A stretch of DNA of 64,000 nucleotides, from contig NZ_JBNGOQ010000002.1 of NCBI RefSeq assembly GCF_050589645.1, positions 124,001 to 188,000 on the forward strand, read 5' to 3'. This DNA is from JBNGOQ01 sp050589645 (GTDB taxonomy: Bacteria; Bacteroidota; Bacteroidia; Flavobacteriales; Flavobacteriaceae). The position numbers were made by a program, and so were the translations under genes. Below the pieces are notes generated by a model. It was given only the letters and a program-made list of their open reading frames with translations, was not told the origin of the DNA and searched no databases. Of this stretch, positions 25,587-34,251 are shown in pieces (within the stretch, counting starts at the first letter, position 1; each line of letters opens with the position of its first letter).

Positions 25587-27031
25587 TTTTAAAACAATCC
25601 TTAAACAATACCCTCACCACCTACCTGGGGTTTGGCATAGGGGCGGTAAATACGCTTTTTCTCTATACCCGTTTCCTGACCGATGAATATTACGGCCTAG
25701 TGGGTGTTATCTTATCTACCTCGGCCATCCTAATGCCCTTACTGGCCTTTGGGGTGCCCAATACCCTGGTAAAATACTACAGTAGTTTTAAAACCAACAA
25801 GGACACGGAGGGCTTTCTAACGTTGATGCTCTTGCTGCCCCTGGCCCTGCTGATTCCGATAGCGGTGATCAGCTATTTGGCACACGACCTGATCGCCGGT
25901 TTTTTGGCCCATAGAAATCCCATTGTGGAAGACTATGTGTGGTACATCTTCCTCATAGGGATGGCGATGGCCTATTTTGAAGTTTTCTACGCTTGGGCCA
26001 AGGTTCAGATGAAATCTGTTTTCGGCAATTTTTTGAAGGAAATCTTTGTTCGCCTGGGGGTCATGGTCCTGTTAGTACTGGTCTATTTTGAGGTTATCTC
26101 GGTCGGTGTTTTTTTAAAAGCCCTGGTAGGCCTTTACTTGCTGCGTACCCTTTTGATGAAATGGTATGCCCACAGACTTCAACCGATACGATTGCAATTT
26201 GCTTTTCCCAAGACTATAAGACCCATATTGAATTACAGCACCTTGATCATTCTGGGCGGGTCTACCGCGGTGGTCTTGTTGGAAGTAGACCGGTTTATGA
26301 TCAATCAATTTATCCGCATCGAAAATGTGGCCTATTACAGTGTGGCCATTTATATCGCTACCGTAATCGCCGTACCATCAAGGGCCATGCACCAAATCAC
26401 ATACCCAATAACAGCGCAACTCCTTAACGAAGGGAAGGACACGGCCTTAAAACAATTGTATCAAAAAAGTTCACTTACCCTGTTTATCATTTCTGGATTG
26501 TTGTTTCTGTTGATCCTGGTGAACCTGCACGACCTGTACAGCTTTGTTCCCGAAGCGTACCGCGGTGGATTTTTGGTAGTATTGCTGATTGGGCTGGCCA
26601 AAGTGTTCGATGCGCTGTTGGGCAATAACAACTCCATTCTCTTTAATTCTGACCATTATCGCGCGGTCTTGGTCATGGGCATTTTTTTGGCCGCGCTTAC
26701 CATCCTGCTCAATTTGTGGCTTATTCCCCTCTACGGTATGGAAGGGGCTGCCATGGCGACCTTTATGGCCATTGCTACCTATAACCTCATAAAATTGGTG
26801 TACGTAAAAATGAAATTCAATATACAGCCCTTTACCTGGGCCACCCTTAAGGTGCTGGCCCTATTGCTGCTGGTAGGTCTTCCGTTTTATTGGCTTCCAC
26901 TTTCGCTGCATCCCTTGCTCAATATCGCGGTAAAGTGTTTGCTCATGGGACTCATTTACGTGGCGTTGTTATATCGATTTAGGATATCGGAGGATGTAGA
27001 CGGGGTAGTTTCTAAATTTCTGGGGAAATAA
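25577..27031 (+). CDS. Polysaccharide flippase (Wzx/MOP superfamily)
   Basis: A 484-residue protein with 12-14 predicted helices along its whole length, beginning MGIVLKQSLNNTLTTYLGFGIGAVNTLFLYTRFL. This start is typical of oligosaccharide flippases. The family moves undecaprenyl-linked oligosaccharides or similar lipids across the inner membrane. A conserved charged segment LLEVDRFMINQFI lies near residue 235. It overlaps the GT4 gene by 10 bp, so YfhO, GT4 and flippase form one coupled group. The flipped substrate is unknown. Confidence 0.88.
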   Translation: MGIVLKQSLNNTLTTYLGFGIGAVNTLFLYTRFLTDEYYGLVGVILSTSAILMPLLAFGVPNTLVKYYSSFKTNKDTEGFLTLMLLLPLALLIPIAVISYLAHDLIAGFLAHRNPIVEDYVWYIFLIGMAMAYFEVFYAWAKVQMKSVFGNFLKEIFVRLGVMVLLVLVYFEVISVGVFLKALVGLYLLRTLLMKWYAHRLQPIRLQFAFPKTIRPILNYSTLIILGGSTAVVLLEVDRFMINQFIRIENVAYYSVAIYIATVIAVPSRAMHQITYPITAQLLNEGKDTALKQLYQKSSLTLFIISGLLFLLILVNLHDLYSFVPEAYRGGFLVVLLIGLAKVFDALLGNNNSILFNSDHYRAVLVMGIFLAALTILLNLWLIPLYGMEGAAMATFMAIATYNLIKLVYVKMKFNIQPFTWATLKVLALLLLVGLPFYWLPLSLHPLLNIAVKCLLMGLIYVALLYRFRISEDVDGVVSKFLGK

Positions 27032-27052
27032 TGTTGGTATTGACGCGATAGG

Positions 27053-27979
27053 ATGGGGGATTCAAAAAACAAATTGGAGGAAAATTATTTTGGCCGTATC
27101 ACCAGGGCACTCGCATTTATCGATGCACATCTCGATTCGGACCTATCGCTCGAAAGGGTTGCCAAAATTGCGTACTATTCGCCCTTCCATTTTCACCGGA
27201 TATTCAAGGCGGTAATTGGCGAACCTTTAAATGCCTACATTATACGGAGGCGAATCGAAAAAGTCGCTACGGTGCTGATTACACAAAAGGGGGTAAGCCT
27301 TGCTACGCTCTCCATGCAATATGGCTTTAACAGTCCCTCTTCCTTTAGCAGGGCCTTTAAAAAATTCTATGGCCTTAGTCCGACGGAATTTAGAAAACTA
27401 AGCCCTGGAAAGTTTAGCAAGATTTGTATAGCGGATAGCAAGAACGGTCAAGAAAAAGTAGCTTTTGAAAAATACCTTTGCAATATTGATAATCATAAAA
27501 AATGGATTAAAATGAATGCAAAGATTAAGATTGTGGAACGCCCGCTACAGCATTTGGCCTGTATTACCCATATCGGGGAGCAAGGCTTGGAAAATACTTT
27601 TGAACGACTTGTCAAGTGGGCAAAGCCCAAGGGATTGTTACAAAATCCGGAAGCTAAACTGGCCCGTGTATTTCATGATAGTTTCAAGGTCACCGCAGCC
27701 GAGAAAGTGCGGATGAGCGCCTGCATCCTATTGGATGAACCCATGGGTGCCGAGGGGGAAATTGGACCGGCCCAAATTGAAAAGGGAAAGTTTATCGTGG
27801 GTCGTTTTGAAATACTTCCACATTCCTTTGAGCAGGCCTGGAGCAGTCTTTTTGTTTGGATGAACGAAGAGGGGTACAGGAAGGCGGCACAAAACCCATT
27901 TGAAATTTACCATAACGACTATAGGGAACACCCCGAAAACAAATTTATAGTAGACCTGTATATTCCTATAGAACCCTAA
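27053..27979 (+). CDS. AraC-family regulator with GyrI-like ligand domain
   Basis: A 308-residue one-component regulator. The N-terminal double helix-turn-helix (about 15-115) has LSLERVAKIAYYSPFHFHRIFKAVIGEPL and a second helix pair ending YGLSPTEFRK. The C-terminal GyrI/SOUL-like effector-binding domain (about 150-308) starts IKIVERPLQHLACITHIGEQG. This Rob/SoxS-plus-GyrI layout is known for sensing hydrophobic drugs or other small ligands. It lies 21 bp after the flippase on the same strand, so it may share the transcript, though its job may be separate. Confidence 0.88.
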   Translation: MGDSKNKLEENYFGRITRALAFIDAHLDSDLSLERVAKIAYYSPFHFHRIFKAVIGEPLNAYIIRRRIEKVATVLITQKGVSLATLSMQYGFNSPSSFSRAFKKFYGLSPTEFRKLSPGKFSKICIADSKNGQEKVAFEKYLCNIDNHKKWIKMNAKIKIVERPLQHLACITHIGEQGLENTFERLVKWAKPKGLLQNPEAKLARVFHDSFKVTAAEKVRMSACILLDEPMGAEGEIGPAQIEKGKFIVGRFEILPHSFEQAWSSLFVWMNEEGYRKAAQNPFEIYHNDYREHPENKFIVDLYIPIEP

Positions 27980-27997
27980 GTAGGCTTCCGTCCGGAT

Positions 27998-28034
27998 AAA
28001 AAAAGCCCCGCAGGAACGAATTCGCTACGGGGCT
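27998..28034 (-). terminator. Terminator between convergent genes
   Basis: AGCCCCG/CGGGGCT arms around a loop that holds the palindrome CGAATTCG. On the minus strand a T7 run follows, so it ends the gene at 28064; it may also slow transcription from the AraC gene. It is followed on the plus strand by ACTAACCAACCT (28040-28051). Confidence 0.75.
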
Positions 28035-28063
28035 AAACAACTAACCAACCTAAAAACTATTTC

Positions 28064-29311
28064 TTATTGCCTTCTTGAGCTACTGCTCCTTGTGCTTCTA
28101 CTGTTTGAGCTTCTGCTACTTCTAGAAGACGCTTTATTTATCTTTCTATCGGAGTTGCTTCTTTGGGCCACTTTGGATCCCTTGTTGCTTCTCCCATTGG
28201 AACGCGTCGCCACTGTTCTTTGCGTTCTTGTAGTACTACTTTTAACAGACCTATTGGAGCTAGACCTTTTTTGGGGCTTCCTATAGGTAGTGGTACTTCT
28301 CGTCACCGTTTTGCTCCTTGGGGTGGTCTTTACCTCGCGCCTGGTCACCGTTCTGTTGGCATTGGACCTGGTGGTAGGCCTGGCATCTCCCCTTCGGATA
28401 GTTCTGTCGTTCCGCTTTACCGTACTGTTTCTTCGAACGGTAGTGCCACGGTCCGACGATCGCTTAACGGTTCCCCGATCAAAGGTTCTGTTACCACGAT
28501 CAACACTTCGGTTACTGCGAACGCTTTCGGACCTTCTGGAAATGTTCCTGTCGTTCCTTCCCACATCACCTCGTCTTCCTACGGTCCTGGAGCTTCTATA
28601 CCCATTGTCACGTACGGCTACCCGTCGGTCGTTTCTATAGATCTTGGACCTTCTATGGTAGTTTTTACCATAGTCATATCGGTGTCCCACCCTAGCGTAA
28701 GCCCTTCGGGTATTATATCTATAGGGCCTGTAGTAGGTATAGCGTACAGGGCTATAGTACCTTCTGTAGGGCCTGTTGTAGACCAAACAGAAATTTAAGG
28801 CAGGTCGGGCAAAATACCTGTAATAAGGCCTGTATACATAATGCCTGTTGTAGATATTGATAAAACCTGCATGGTGACTGTAATATCCCCTGTTGTTGTA
28901 GTACACATGCAATCCACCTACCCTTCGTACCCGGCCATTTCTATACCAAACATCCACGTTGCCTATTTGGGTAACACGTCCGTAATGGTCATAATAGATC
29001 GGTACGTTCTCTACCTGAATCACCGCACCGTAATCGTCGTACTGTACGTAGGCGTCATAATTGTAGCCAGAGTTAAAGGTGATATTGGCACGTCTAAAAT
29101 TAAGGCTTGCGCCAAAATTTACGCGGTTGTCAATGTAAAAATCAAACTCGCCATCCGGATATACTGAAAACGTAATGCCATTTTCAACAAAGATGAAAGA
29201 GTTGTTGTAATCATAAGCATTGCGTGGTGCAACCTTATTTTCGGCGGTAACAGCCATGGTACCGGTGGTACCTAAGATCAAAGCTGTAAAAAGGAGTACT
29301 AAATTTCTCAT
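28064..29311 (-). CDS. Secreted Arg/Ser-rich basic protein
   Basis: A 415-residue exported protein with a signal peptide ending near MAVTAENK. A conserved-looking N-terminal domain (about 35-150) is rich in Asn, Tyr, Gly and Val (NGITFSVYPDGEFDFYIDNRVNFG). A Tyr/Arg-rich linker (150-220) follows, then about 190 residues almost wholly Arg, Ser, Asn, Thr and Lys, ending RSSSSRRQ. The tail resembles a protamine in composition and is probably disordered. The N-terminal domain is seen in other flavobacterial secreted proteins of unknown function. The tail should bind polyanions such as LPS or DNA; that is inference. Confidence 0.7.
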   Translation of the reverse strand: MRNLVLLFTALILGTTGTMAVTAENKVAPRNAYDYNNSFIFVENGITFSVYPDGEFDFYIDNRVNFGASLNFRRANITFNSGYNYDAYVQYDDYGAVIQVENVPIYYDHYGRVTQIGNVDVWYRNGRVRRVGGLHVYYNNRGYYSHHAGFINIYNRHYVYRPYYRYFARPALNFCLVYNRPYRRYYSPVRYTYYRPYRYNTRRAYARVGHRYDYGKNYHRRSKIYRNDRRVAVRDNGYRSSRTVGRRGDVGRNDRNISRRSESVRSNRSVDRGNRTFDRGTVKRSSDRGTTVRRNSTVKRNDRTIRRGDARPTTRSNANRTVTRREVKTTPRSKTVTRSTTTYRKPQKRSSSNRSVKSSTTRTQRTVATRSNGRSNKGSKVAQRSNSDRKINKASSRSSRSSNSRSTRSSSSRRQ

Positions 29312-29474
29312 ACCATAAGGTTTTAAGTTTCCGAATGCAACTATTTACATTCGCTTAGTACATACCAAACAGCGTGCCACAAATTTTAGTAAACCATTAA
29401 ATAACTGATTAACAGATTGTTAAAGCTGAATTATTTTTTTAAAAGTGAAGAAGCACAAATGGGGACAGGGAGGC

Positions 29475-32252
29475 TTACAGCTTTTCCCTTAAGTAATGGG
29501 CCGTATGGGAAGCCGTATCCTTTGCAATTTGCTCGGGCGTCCCCTGGATCATTAATTGCCCTCCGTTTTCGCCCCCTTCAGGGCCCAGGTCAATAATGTA
29601 GTCGGCGCATTTGATCAGGTCTATATTGTGTTCTATGACCACGATTGAATGCCCGCGATCAATGAGGGCATCAAAGGATTTCAGTAGCTTTTTTATATCA
29701 TGGAAGTGTAGCCCCGTTGTGGGTTCATCAAAAATGAACAGTGCTTTTTCCTTGCTGTTGCCCTTGACCAAAAAGGAGGCCAATTTAATCCGTTGGGCCT
29801 CTCCGCCAGAGAGGGTAGAGGAGGACTGCCCCAATGTTACATACCCTAGGCCTACGTCTTGTAAAGGCTTTAATTTGGTGACAATTCTGGTCTGTTGGTG
29901 CTTTTGAAAAAAGTCAATAGCGTCATCGATGGTCATATTCAGGACATCATCAATACTGGCGCCCTCAAATTTAACTTCGAGTACTTCTTTTTTGAAGCGT
30001 TTGCCCTGGCAAACGTCGCACTCCAAGTGCACATCGGCCATAAACTGCATCTCCACGGTAATTTCGCCCTCTCCCTTGCATTTTTCACATCGGCCCCCAT
30101 CCACGTTAAAGGAGAAGTGCTTGGCCTGGTAACCCCTTAGTTTGCTTAGTTTTTGTGAGGAGAACAAGGCCCGAATGTCATCATAGGCCTTGATATAGGT
30201 TACCGGATTGGAGCGGGAGGATCGGCCAATGGGGTTTTGGTCCACAAACTCCACATGTTTAATGGATTGATATTTTCCTTCTACCTGGGTGAACTGGCCG
30301 GCCTTTTCACCATATCCGCCTACTTTCTTGAGCAAGACTGGATACAACAATTTTTTTACCAAGGTACTTTTTCCGCTTCCCGAAACCCCCGTTATTACTG
30401 TTAATACGTTCAGTGGAAAGGTTACATCTATATTTTTGAGATTGTTCTCCCGGGCCCCGACAATTTTAATATGGTTTTTAAAGGCACGGCGTTGCTGGGG
30501 CACGTTTATGGCCTTGGAGCCGTTGAGATAACCGGCGGTGAGCGATGTGGACTTAAGTATTTCGCTCATGGGTCCACAAGCCACTACTTCCCCGCCATGG
30601 GTGCCCGCCTCGGGGCCAATATCGATGACCTCGTCGGCGGCTTTCATGATGTCCTCGTCGTGTTCCACCACGATAACGGTGTTGCCGAGGTCGCGGAGCG
30701 ACTTCAGGACGCCGATCAGGTTTTCGGTGTCCTTGGGGTGCAGTCCTATGCTGGGCTCATCCAAAATGTACATGGAGCCCACTAAACTACTGCCCAGCGA
30801 GGTGGCCAGATTAATACGCTGGCTTTCCCCGCCGGAGAGCGTGTTCGATTTTCGGTTCAAGGTGAGGTAGCTTAGGCCTACCTTGCTTAAAAAGCCCAAG
30901 CGGCTGTTAATTTCCTTCAACAATCGCTTGGCAATTTCGGAATCGTGCTTTCCAAGAGTAATTTCACCAAAGAAAGCCTCCAATTTGGCAATGGGCAGTT
31001 CAACGAGGTCGGAAATGGATTTTCCCCCTACCTTCACATAGTCGGTTTCCTGTCGCAATCGTTTACCCTTGCACAGATTGCATTTTGTTTTTCCCCGATA
31101 GCGAGAAAGCATCACACGGTTTTGGATTTTATAACTCTTTTCTTCCAAAGTTTGGAAAAAGGCCGTTATTCCGGTGAAATATTCGTTGCCCTCCCAAGCC
31201 AGCTGTTTTTGTTCCTCACTAAGTTCAAACCAGGGTTTGTGTATGGGAAAATCAAATTTATAGGCGGCATTTACCAATTGGTCACGGTACCAGCCCATGC
31301 TTTCGCCCCTCCATGGAAATATGGCATTGTCATATACAGATAAGGAAGTATTGGGTATAACAAGATCTTCATCTATTCCAATGACATCACCGTATCCCTC
31401 GCACTTGGGGCAGGCGCCATAGGGGTTGTTAAAGCTGAACAGGTGCACGTTGGGCTCCAGGAACTTCATACCATCCAACTCGAATTTGTTGCTGAAGCCT
31501 TTTTGTTTCCCGGTGGCAAGCTCTTCAATGATACACTCGCCCTTTCCTTCAAAAAAAGCTGTGTCTATGGCGTTGGCCAACCTATTCCGGAAATCTTCAT
31601 CCTCTTTGGTGATGATCCGATCCAGTACGAGGTCAAATTTTCGTTCAATCGTTTTAATACTATCCGTAATCCGAAGCACTTCCCCTTTATATTTTATTCT
31701 GGCATAGCCCTGCTTGGCAAACATTTCGAGTGTCTTAAGGGGGTCACGGTCTTCCTTTATGGTAATGGGTGCGAGCAGCAAGAGCTTGGTGCCGGGTTCA
31801 AATGTATCGATATGACCCATGACATCGGTGACGGTATGTTTTTTCACCTCCTTGCCGGATACTGGGGAAATAGTCTTCCCGATGCGGGCATACAACAGTT
31901 TTAAATAGTCATAGATCTCGGTTGTGGTCCCTACGGTAGATCTGGGGTTGGTAGAATTCACTTTTTGTTCTATGGCTATGGCCGGTGCAATGCCCTTAAT
32001 ATAATCTACCTTGGGCTTGTGGAGCTTTCCCAGGAATTGCCTGGCATAGGAAGAGAGGCTTTCCACATAACGCCTTTGTCCTTCCGCATACAAGGTGTCA
32101 AAAGCCAAACTGGATTTGCCAGAACCGGATAATCCGGTGATCACCACCAATTTATTTCGGGGAATTACAACATCTATATTCTTAAGATTGTGTAATTTGG
32201 CCCCCTTGATGATAATATTTTCTTTGGGATTTACGTCCTTGATCAGGGTCAT
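29475..32252 (-). CDS. uvrA: Excinuclease ABC subunit A
   Basis: A 925-residue UvrA, the damage-sensing ATPase of nucleotide excision repair. It has two ABC modules: GLSGSGKSSLAFDTLYAEGQRR near residue 40 and GVSGSGKSTL near 625, with signatures TLSGGESQR and TLSGGEAQR. It also has zinc-finger cysteines (CPKCEGYG, CNLCKGKR, CEKCKGEG and ECDVCQGKR). It binds DNA as a dimer and loads UvrB. I chose the ATG at 32252 (MTLIKD); a longer start at 32273 overlaps the -7 promoter box and is excluded. It is monocistronic. Confidence 0.95.
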   Translation of the reverse strand: MTLIKDVNPKENIIIKGAKLHNLKNIDVVIPRNKLVVITGLSGSGKSSLAFDTLYAEGQRRYVESLSSYARQFLGKLHKPKVDYIKGIAPAIAIEQKVNSTNPRSTVGTTTEIYDYLKLLYARIGKTISPVSGKEVKKHTVTDVMGHIDTFEPGTKLLLLAPITIKEDRDPLKTLEMFAKQGYARIKYKGEVLRITDSIKTIERKFDLVLDRIITKEDEDFRNRLANAIDTAFFEGKGECIIEELATGKQKGFSNKFELDGMKFLEPNVHLFSFNNPYGACPKCEGYGDVIGIDEDLVIPNTSLSVYDNAIFPWRGESMGWYRDQLVNAAYKFDFPIHKPWFELSEEQKQLAWEGNEYFTGITAFFQTLEEKSYKIQNRVMLSRYRGKTKCNLCKGKRLRQETDYVKVGGKSISDLVELPIAKLEAFFGEITLGKHDSEIAKRLLKEINSRLGFLSKVGLSYLTLNRKSNTLSGGESQRINLATSLGSSLVGSMYILDEPSIGLHPKDTENLIGVLKSLRDLGNTVIVVEHDEDIMKAADEVIDIGPEAGTHGGEVVACGPMSEILKSTSLTAGYLNGSKAINVPQQRRAFKNHIKIVGARENNLKNIDVTFPLNVLTVITGVSGSGKSTLVKKLLYPVLLKKVGGYGEKAGQFTQVEGKYQSIKHVEFVDQNPIGRSSRSNPVTYIKAYDDIRALFSSQKLSKLRGYQAKHFSFNVDGGRCEKCKGEGEITVEMQFMADVHLECDVCQGKRFKKEVLEVKFEGASIDDVLNMTIDDAIDFFQKHQQTRIVTKLKPLQDVGLGYVTLGQSSSTLSGGEAQRIKLASFLVKGNSKEKALFIFDEPTTGLHFHDIKKLLKSFDALIDRGHSIVVIEHNIDLIKCADYIIDLGPEGGENGGQLMIQGTPEQIAKDTASHTAHYLREKL

Positions 32253-32270
32253 GCTCGTATATAAAAAGTG

Positions 32271-32278
32271 CAAAGATA
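32271..32278 (-). promoter_or_regulatory. -7 promoter box TATCTTTG for uvrA
   Basis: Exact TAnnTTTG on the minus strand, ending 18 nt before the ATG at 32252; it fixes the uvrA start. Confidence 0.6.
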
Positions 32279-32350
32279 CAATAAGCGCATTTCAATAGCC
32301 AGCATCCCTTTGTCCAAAGCCCAAAAAAAGTATGATACCATAAATTTTTG

Positions 32351-32379
32351 TTGGGAATATTATATTTTTTCTATATTTG
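32351..32379 (+). promoter_or_regulatory. Promoter of sigma cassette copy 1
   Basis: TTG at 32351-32353, an 18-bp spacer and TATATTTG at 32372-32379. The following AGTCATAA is shared with the second cassette. Transcription from here gives a leader of about 115 nt before the sigma gene. Confidence 0.65.
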
Positions 32380-32451
32380 AGTCATAACAAAACGTTAATA
32401 CGCCTATACGCGAACAATTACTTTTATAAAATTAGATTCTGACCCTAATGC

Positions 32452-32500
32452 CCTTTCTGTTTGGAAAGGCCCCTAATTTTAACCAGAAAAAGTAATTGGT
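32452..32500 (+). promoter_or_regulatory. Conserved leader element of sigma cassette copy 1
   Basis: A 6-bp hairpin CCTTTC (32452-32457)/GAAAGG (32464-32469) is followed by 31 nt, CCCCTAAT to GGT, that run straight into the ATG. In copy 2 the arms differ in sequence but still pair, and the 31-nt stretch is nearly identical. It looks like a structured RNA leader that controls translation or elongation; the ligand or partner is unknown. Confidence 0.6.
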
Positions 32501-33082
32501 ATGGAACTACAAATTGACGATTCATTTTTGATTAGTGCTTACATGAACGGAGACGAAAGAGCTCTGGAAACCCTTATTAACAAACACAACCAACGTATCA
32601 CCAGCTTTATATATTCCAAGGTAATGGACCGTGATGTTACGGAGGATATCTTCCAGGATACCTTCATAAAGGTGATACGTACCCTTAAGAAAGGATCCTA
32701 CATTGATGAAGGAAAGTTTTTGCCCTGGGTTATGCGAATTGCTCACAATCTTATTATAGACCACTACAGAAAGAACAAACGCCTACCCAAATTTGAAGCT
32801 GGAGATGATTTTAACATTTTCTCCATCATAGGCGATGAAAAGTTAAATGCGGAAAAACAACTTATTAAGGACCAAATAGACACAGACCTAAGAGAACTTA
32901 TTGAGGAACTTCCCGGAGATCAGAAAGAAGTGCTCTTTATGCGTATCTATAAAGACATGAGTTTTAAGGAAATCTCAGAAAACACCGGGGTTAGCATAAA
33001 TACCGCTTTGGGCCGTATGCGCTATGCCCTTATCAATCTTAGAAAGCTAATCGAAAAGAACAATATTGTTTTAACGAATTAA
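32501..33082 (+). CDS. ECF-type RNA polymerase sigma factor, copy 1
   Basis: A 193-residue group 4 (ECF-like) sigma-70 factor. Region 2 has TEDIFQDTFIKVIRTL and LPWVMRIAHNLIIDHYRKNKR (core binding and -10 recognition); region 4 has LPGDQKEVLFMRIYKDMSFKEIS followed by a helix-turn-helix. No anti-sigma factor with a membrane helix lies beside it; instead a 47-residue protein follows after 70 nt. It is about 85% identical by eye (29 differences) to the copy at 33670. The regulon is unknown. Confidence 0.92.
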   Translation: MELQIDDSFLISAYMNGDERALETLINKHNQRITSFIYSKVMDRDVTEDIFQDTFIKVIRTLKKGSYIDEGKFLPWVMRIAHNLIIDHYRKNKRLPKFEAGDDFNIFSIIGDEKLNAEKQLIKDQIDTDLRELIEELPGDQKEVLFMRIYKDMSFKEISENTGVSINTALGRMRYALINLRKLIEKNNIVLTN

Positions 33083-33152
33083 TACGACTTAGGTCGAGTA
33101 GAATCACTATTTCCATCTTGCTTGCGTTATTTTATCATAACAACTGAAGCAT
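33083..33152 (+). other. Conserved 70-nt spacer, copy 1, with inverted repeat
   Basis: Exactly as long as the equivalent spacer in copy 2. It shares TATTTCCAT-TTG--TGCGTTAT and an inverted repeat GTTAT-6-ATAAC at 33126-33141 whose six-base loop differs between the copies. It may be an operator or an RNA hairpin. Confidence 0.6.
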
Positions 33153-33296
33153 ATGGAAAAAATTTACCCTGAAAACGTAGCGACTTGCGAACTTATCAAG
33201 GCCCAGCCCGAAACCGTACGGTTCTTGTTGGACTTTTCCCGATCACTGTCCATTGTGGAGCACAAAGGCATGAAGTTCGAAGGGAATATTAATTAA
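33153..33296 (+). CDS. 47-residue protein of sigma cassette, copy 1
   Basis: A short gene, ATG 33153 to TAA 33294-33296, that begins MEKIYPEN and carries TCELIKAQPETVRFLLDFSR, then GMKFEGNIN. It is soluble and has no signal peptide. Its central part, about residues 20-35, should form an amphipathic helix. The paralogue at 34322 has the same length and 29 of 47 identical residues, concentrated in PET-RFLLDFS-SL-IV---GM-FE, so it is under protein-level selection. It lies between the sigma gene and a strong terminator. A role as sigma-factor partner is plausible; nothing more can be said. Confidence 0.75.
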   Translation: MEKIYPENVATCELIKAQPETVRFLLDFSRSLSIVEHKGMKFEGNIN

Positions 33297-33339
33297 GTGC
33301 GTGTTTTTTTGATTTTTGATACCCACTAAGATATCCGAG

Positions 33340-33374
33340 CCCCGGCCCTTAAAACAGGCCGGGGTTCTTTTTTT
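33340..33374 (+). terminator. Strong Rho-independent terminator after cassette 1
   Basis: CCCCGGCC, a nine-base loop, GGCCGGGG, then TTCTTTTTTT. Confidence 0.9.
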
Positions 33375-33524
33375 ATCACCTAGGACCAATAAACATTCCC
33401 TATAGACCATCCCTTGATGTATTGCGAACTGCCTTTGCAACTTTTTTTTGTCGCATTTATTGTATACAGAAATACAAATTGGTGGTTTGACATCGGAAAA
33501 AGGGCGTTTTACAACAATGTTTTT

Positions 33525-33552
33525 TTGAATCCTGTGCTTTTATCTAGTTTTA
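33525..33552 (+). promoter_or_regulatory. Promoter of sigma cassette copy 2
   Basis: TTG at 33525-33527, a 17-bp spacer and TAGTTTTA (one mismatch to TAnnTTTG) at 33545-33552. GGTCATAA follows, like the AGTCATAA of copy 1. The distance to the sigma start is 117 nt against 121 nt in copy 1. Confidence 0.5.
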
Positions 33553-33622
33553 GGTCATAAATAAAAAGGAACAGGCGTATAGACACCAACTACTTTTTAA
33601 TTACTTAAAAACTTAAAAGTCC

Positions 33623-33669
33623 CCATCCCCTGGGATGGCCCCTAATCTTAACCAAAAAAAGTAATTTGT
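33623..33669 (+). promoter_or_regulatory. Conserved leader element of sigma cassette copy 2
   Basis: Hairpin CCATCC (33623-33628)/GGATGG (33633-33638) with loop CCTG, followed by 31 nt that match copy 1 at nearly all positions up to the ATG. The stem bases differ from copy 1 in paired fashion. Confidence 0.6.
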
Positions 33670-34251
33670 ATGGAACTACAGATTGATGACTCGGTACTAG
33701 TAAAAGACTACATCAGTGGTGACGAAAAAGCACTGGAAATCTTAATCAACAGGCACAACCAACGTATTAGCAGTTTTATCTACTCCAAGGTAATGGACCG
33801 GGACATTACTGAAGATATCTTCCAGGATACCTTTATAAAGGTTATCCGTACGCTCAAAAAAGGTTCCTATAGCGAGGAGGGCAAGTTCTTACCATGGGTA
33901 ATGCGCATTGCACACAATCTTATCATAGACCATTTTAGAAAGAACAAGCGTATGCCCAAGTTTGAGGGAAACGACGATTTCAATATTTTCTCCGTAATCG
34001 GAGACGAAAAATTAAACGCTGAAAAGCAGATTATCAAGAACCAGATCGATTCTGACCTGCGGTTTCTTGTCGAGGAACTTCCGGACGACCAAAAGGAAGT
34101 GCTCCTAATGCGTATCTACAAGGACATGAGTTTTAAGGAAATCTCTGAAAACACTGGAGTAAGCATAAACACGGCCCTGGGTCGTATGCGGTACGCGCTT
34201 ATCAACCTAAGAAAGATAATAGACCGTCATAATATTGTACTAACAAATTAA
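33670..34251 (+). CDS. ECF-type RNA polymerase sigma factor, copy 2
   Basis: A 193-residue paralogue of the sigma factor at 32501, without insertions or deletions. Region 2 (EDIFQDTFIKVIRTLKKGSY, then LPWVMRIAHNLIIDHFRKNKR) and the region 4 helix-turn-helix (FKEISENTGVSINTALGRMRYALINL) are almost unchanged. Differences cluster at residues 9-16, 95-101, 121-139 and the last 12. The conserved recognition helix suggests that both copies use the same or similar promoters and differ in control. A 47-residue protein follows after 70 nt. Confidence 0.92.
   Translation: MELQIDDSVLVKDYISGDEKALEILINRHNQRISSFIYSKVMDRDITEDIFQDTFIKVIRTLKKGSYSEEGKFLPWVMRIAHNLIIDHFRKNKRMPKFEGNDDFNIFSVIGDEKLNAEKQIIKNQIDSDLRFLVEELPDDQKEVLLMRIYKDMSFKEISENTGVSINTALGRMRYALINLRKIIDRHNIVLTN

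Larger units (their letters stand above)
33297..33669. other. Gap between the two sigma cassettes
   Basis: 373 bp without a gene. It holds the terminator of copy 1 (33340-33374), the promoter of copy 2 (33525-33552) and its leader hairpin (33623-33638). Nothing else was seen. Confidence 0.7.

Noticed and set aside
28163..28798. 211-codon plus-strand frame opposite the Arg-rich gene
   Set aside because: It is the complement of the repetitive Arg/Ser codons; no start signal or protein-like composition. The minus-strand reading has a signal peptide and terminator.
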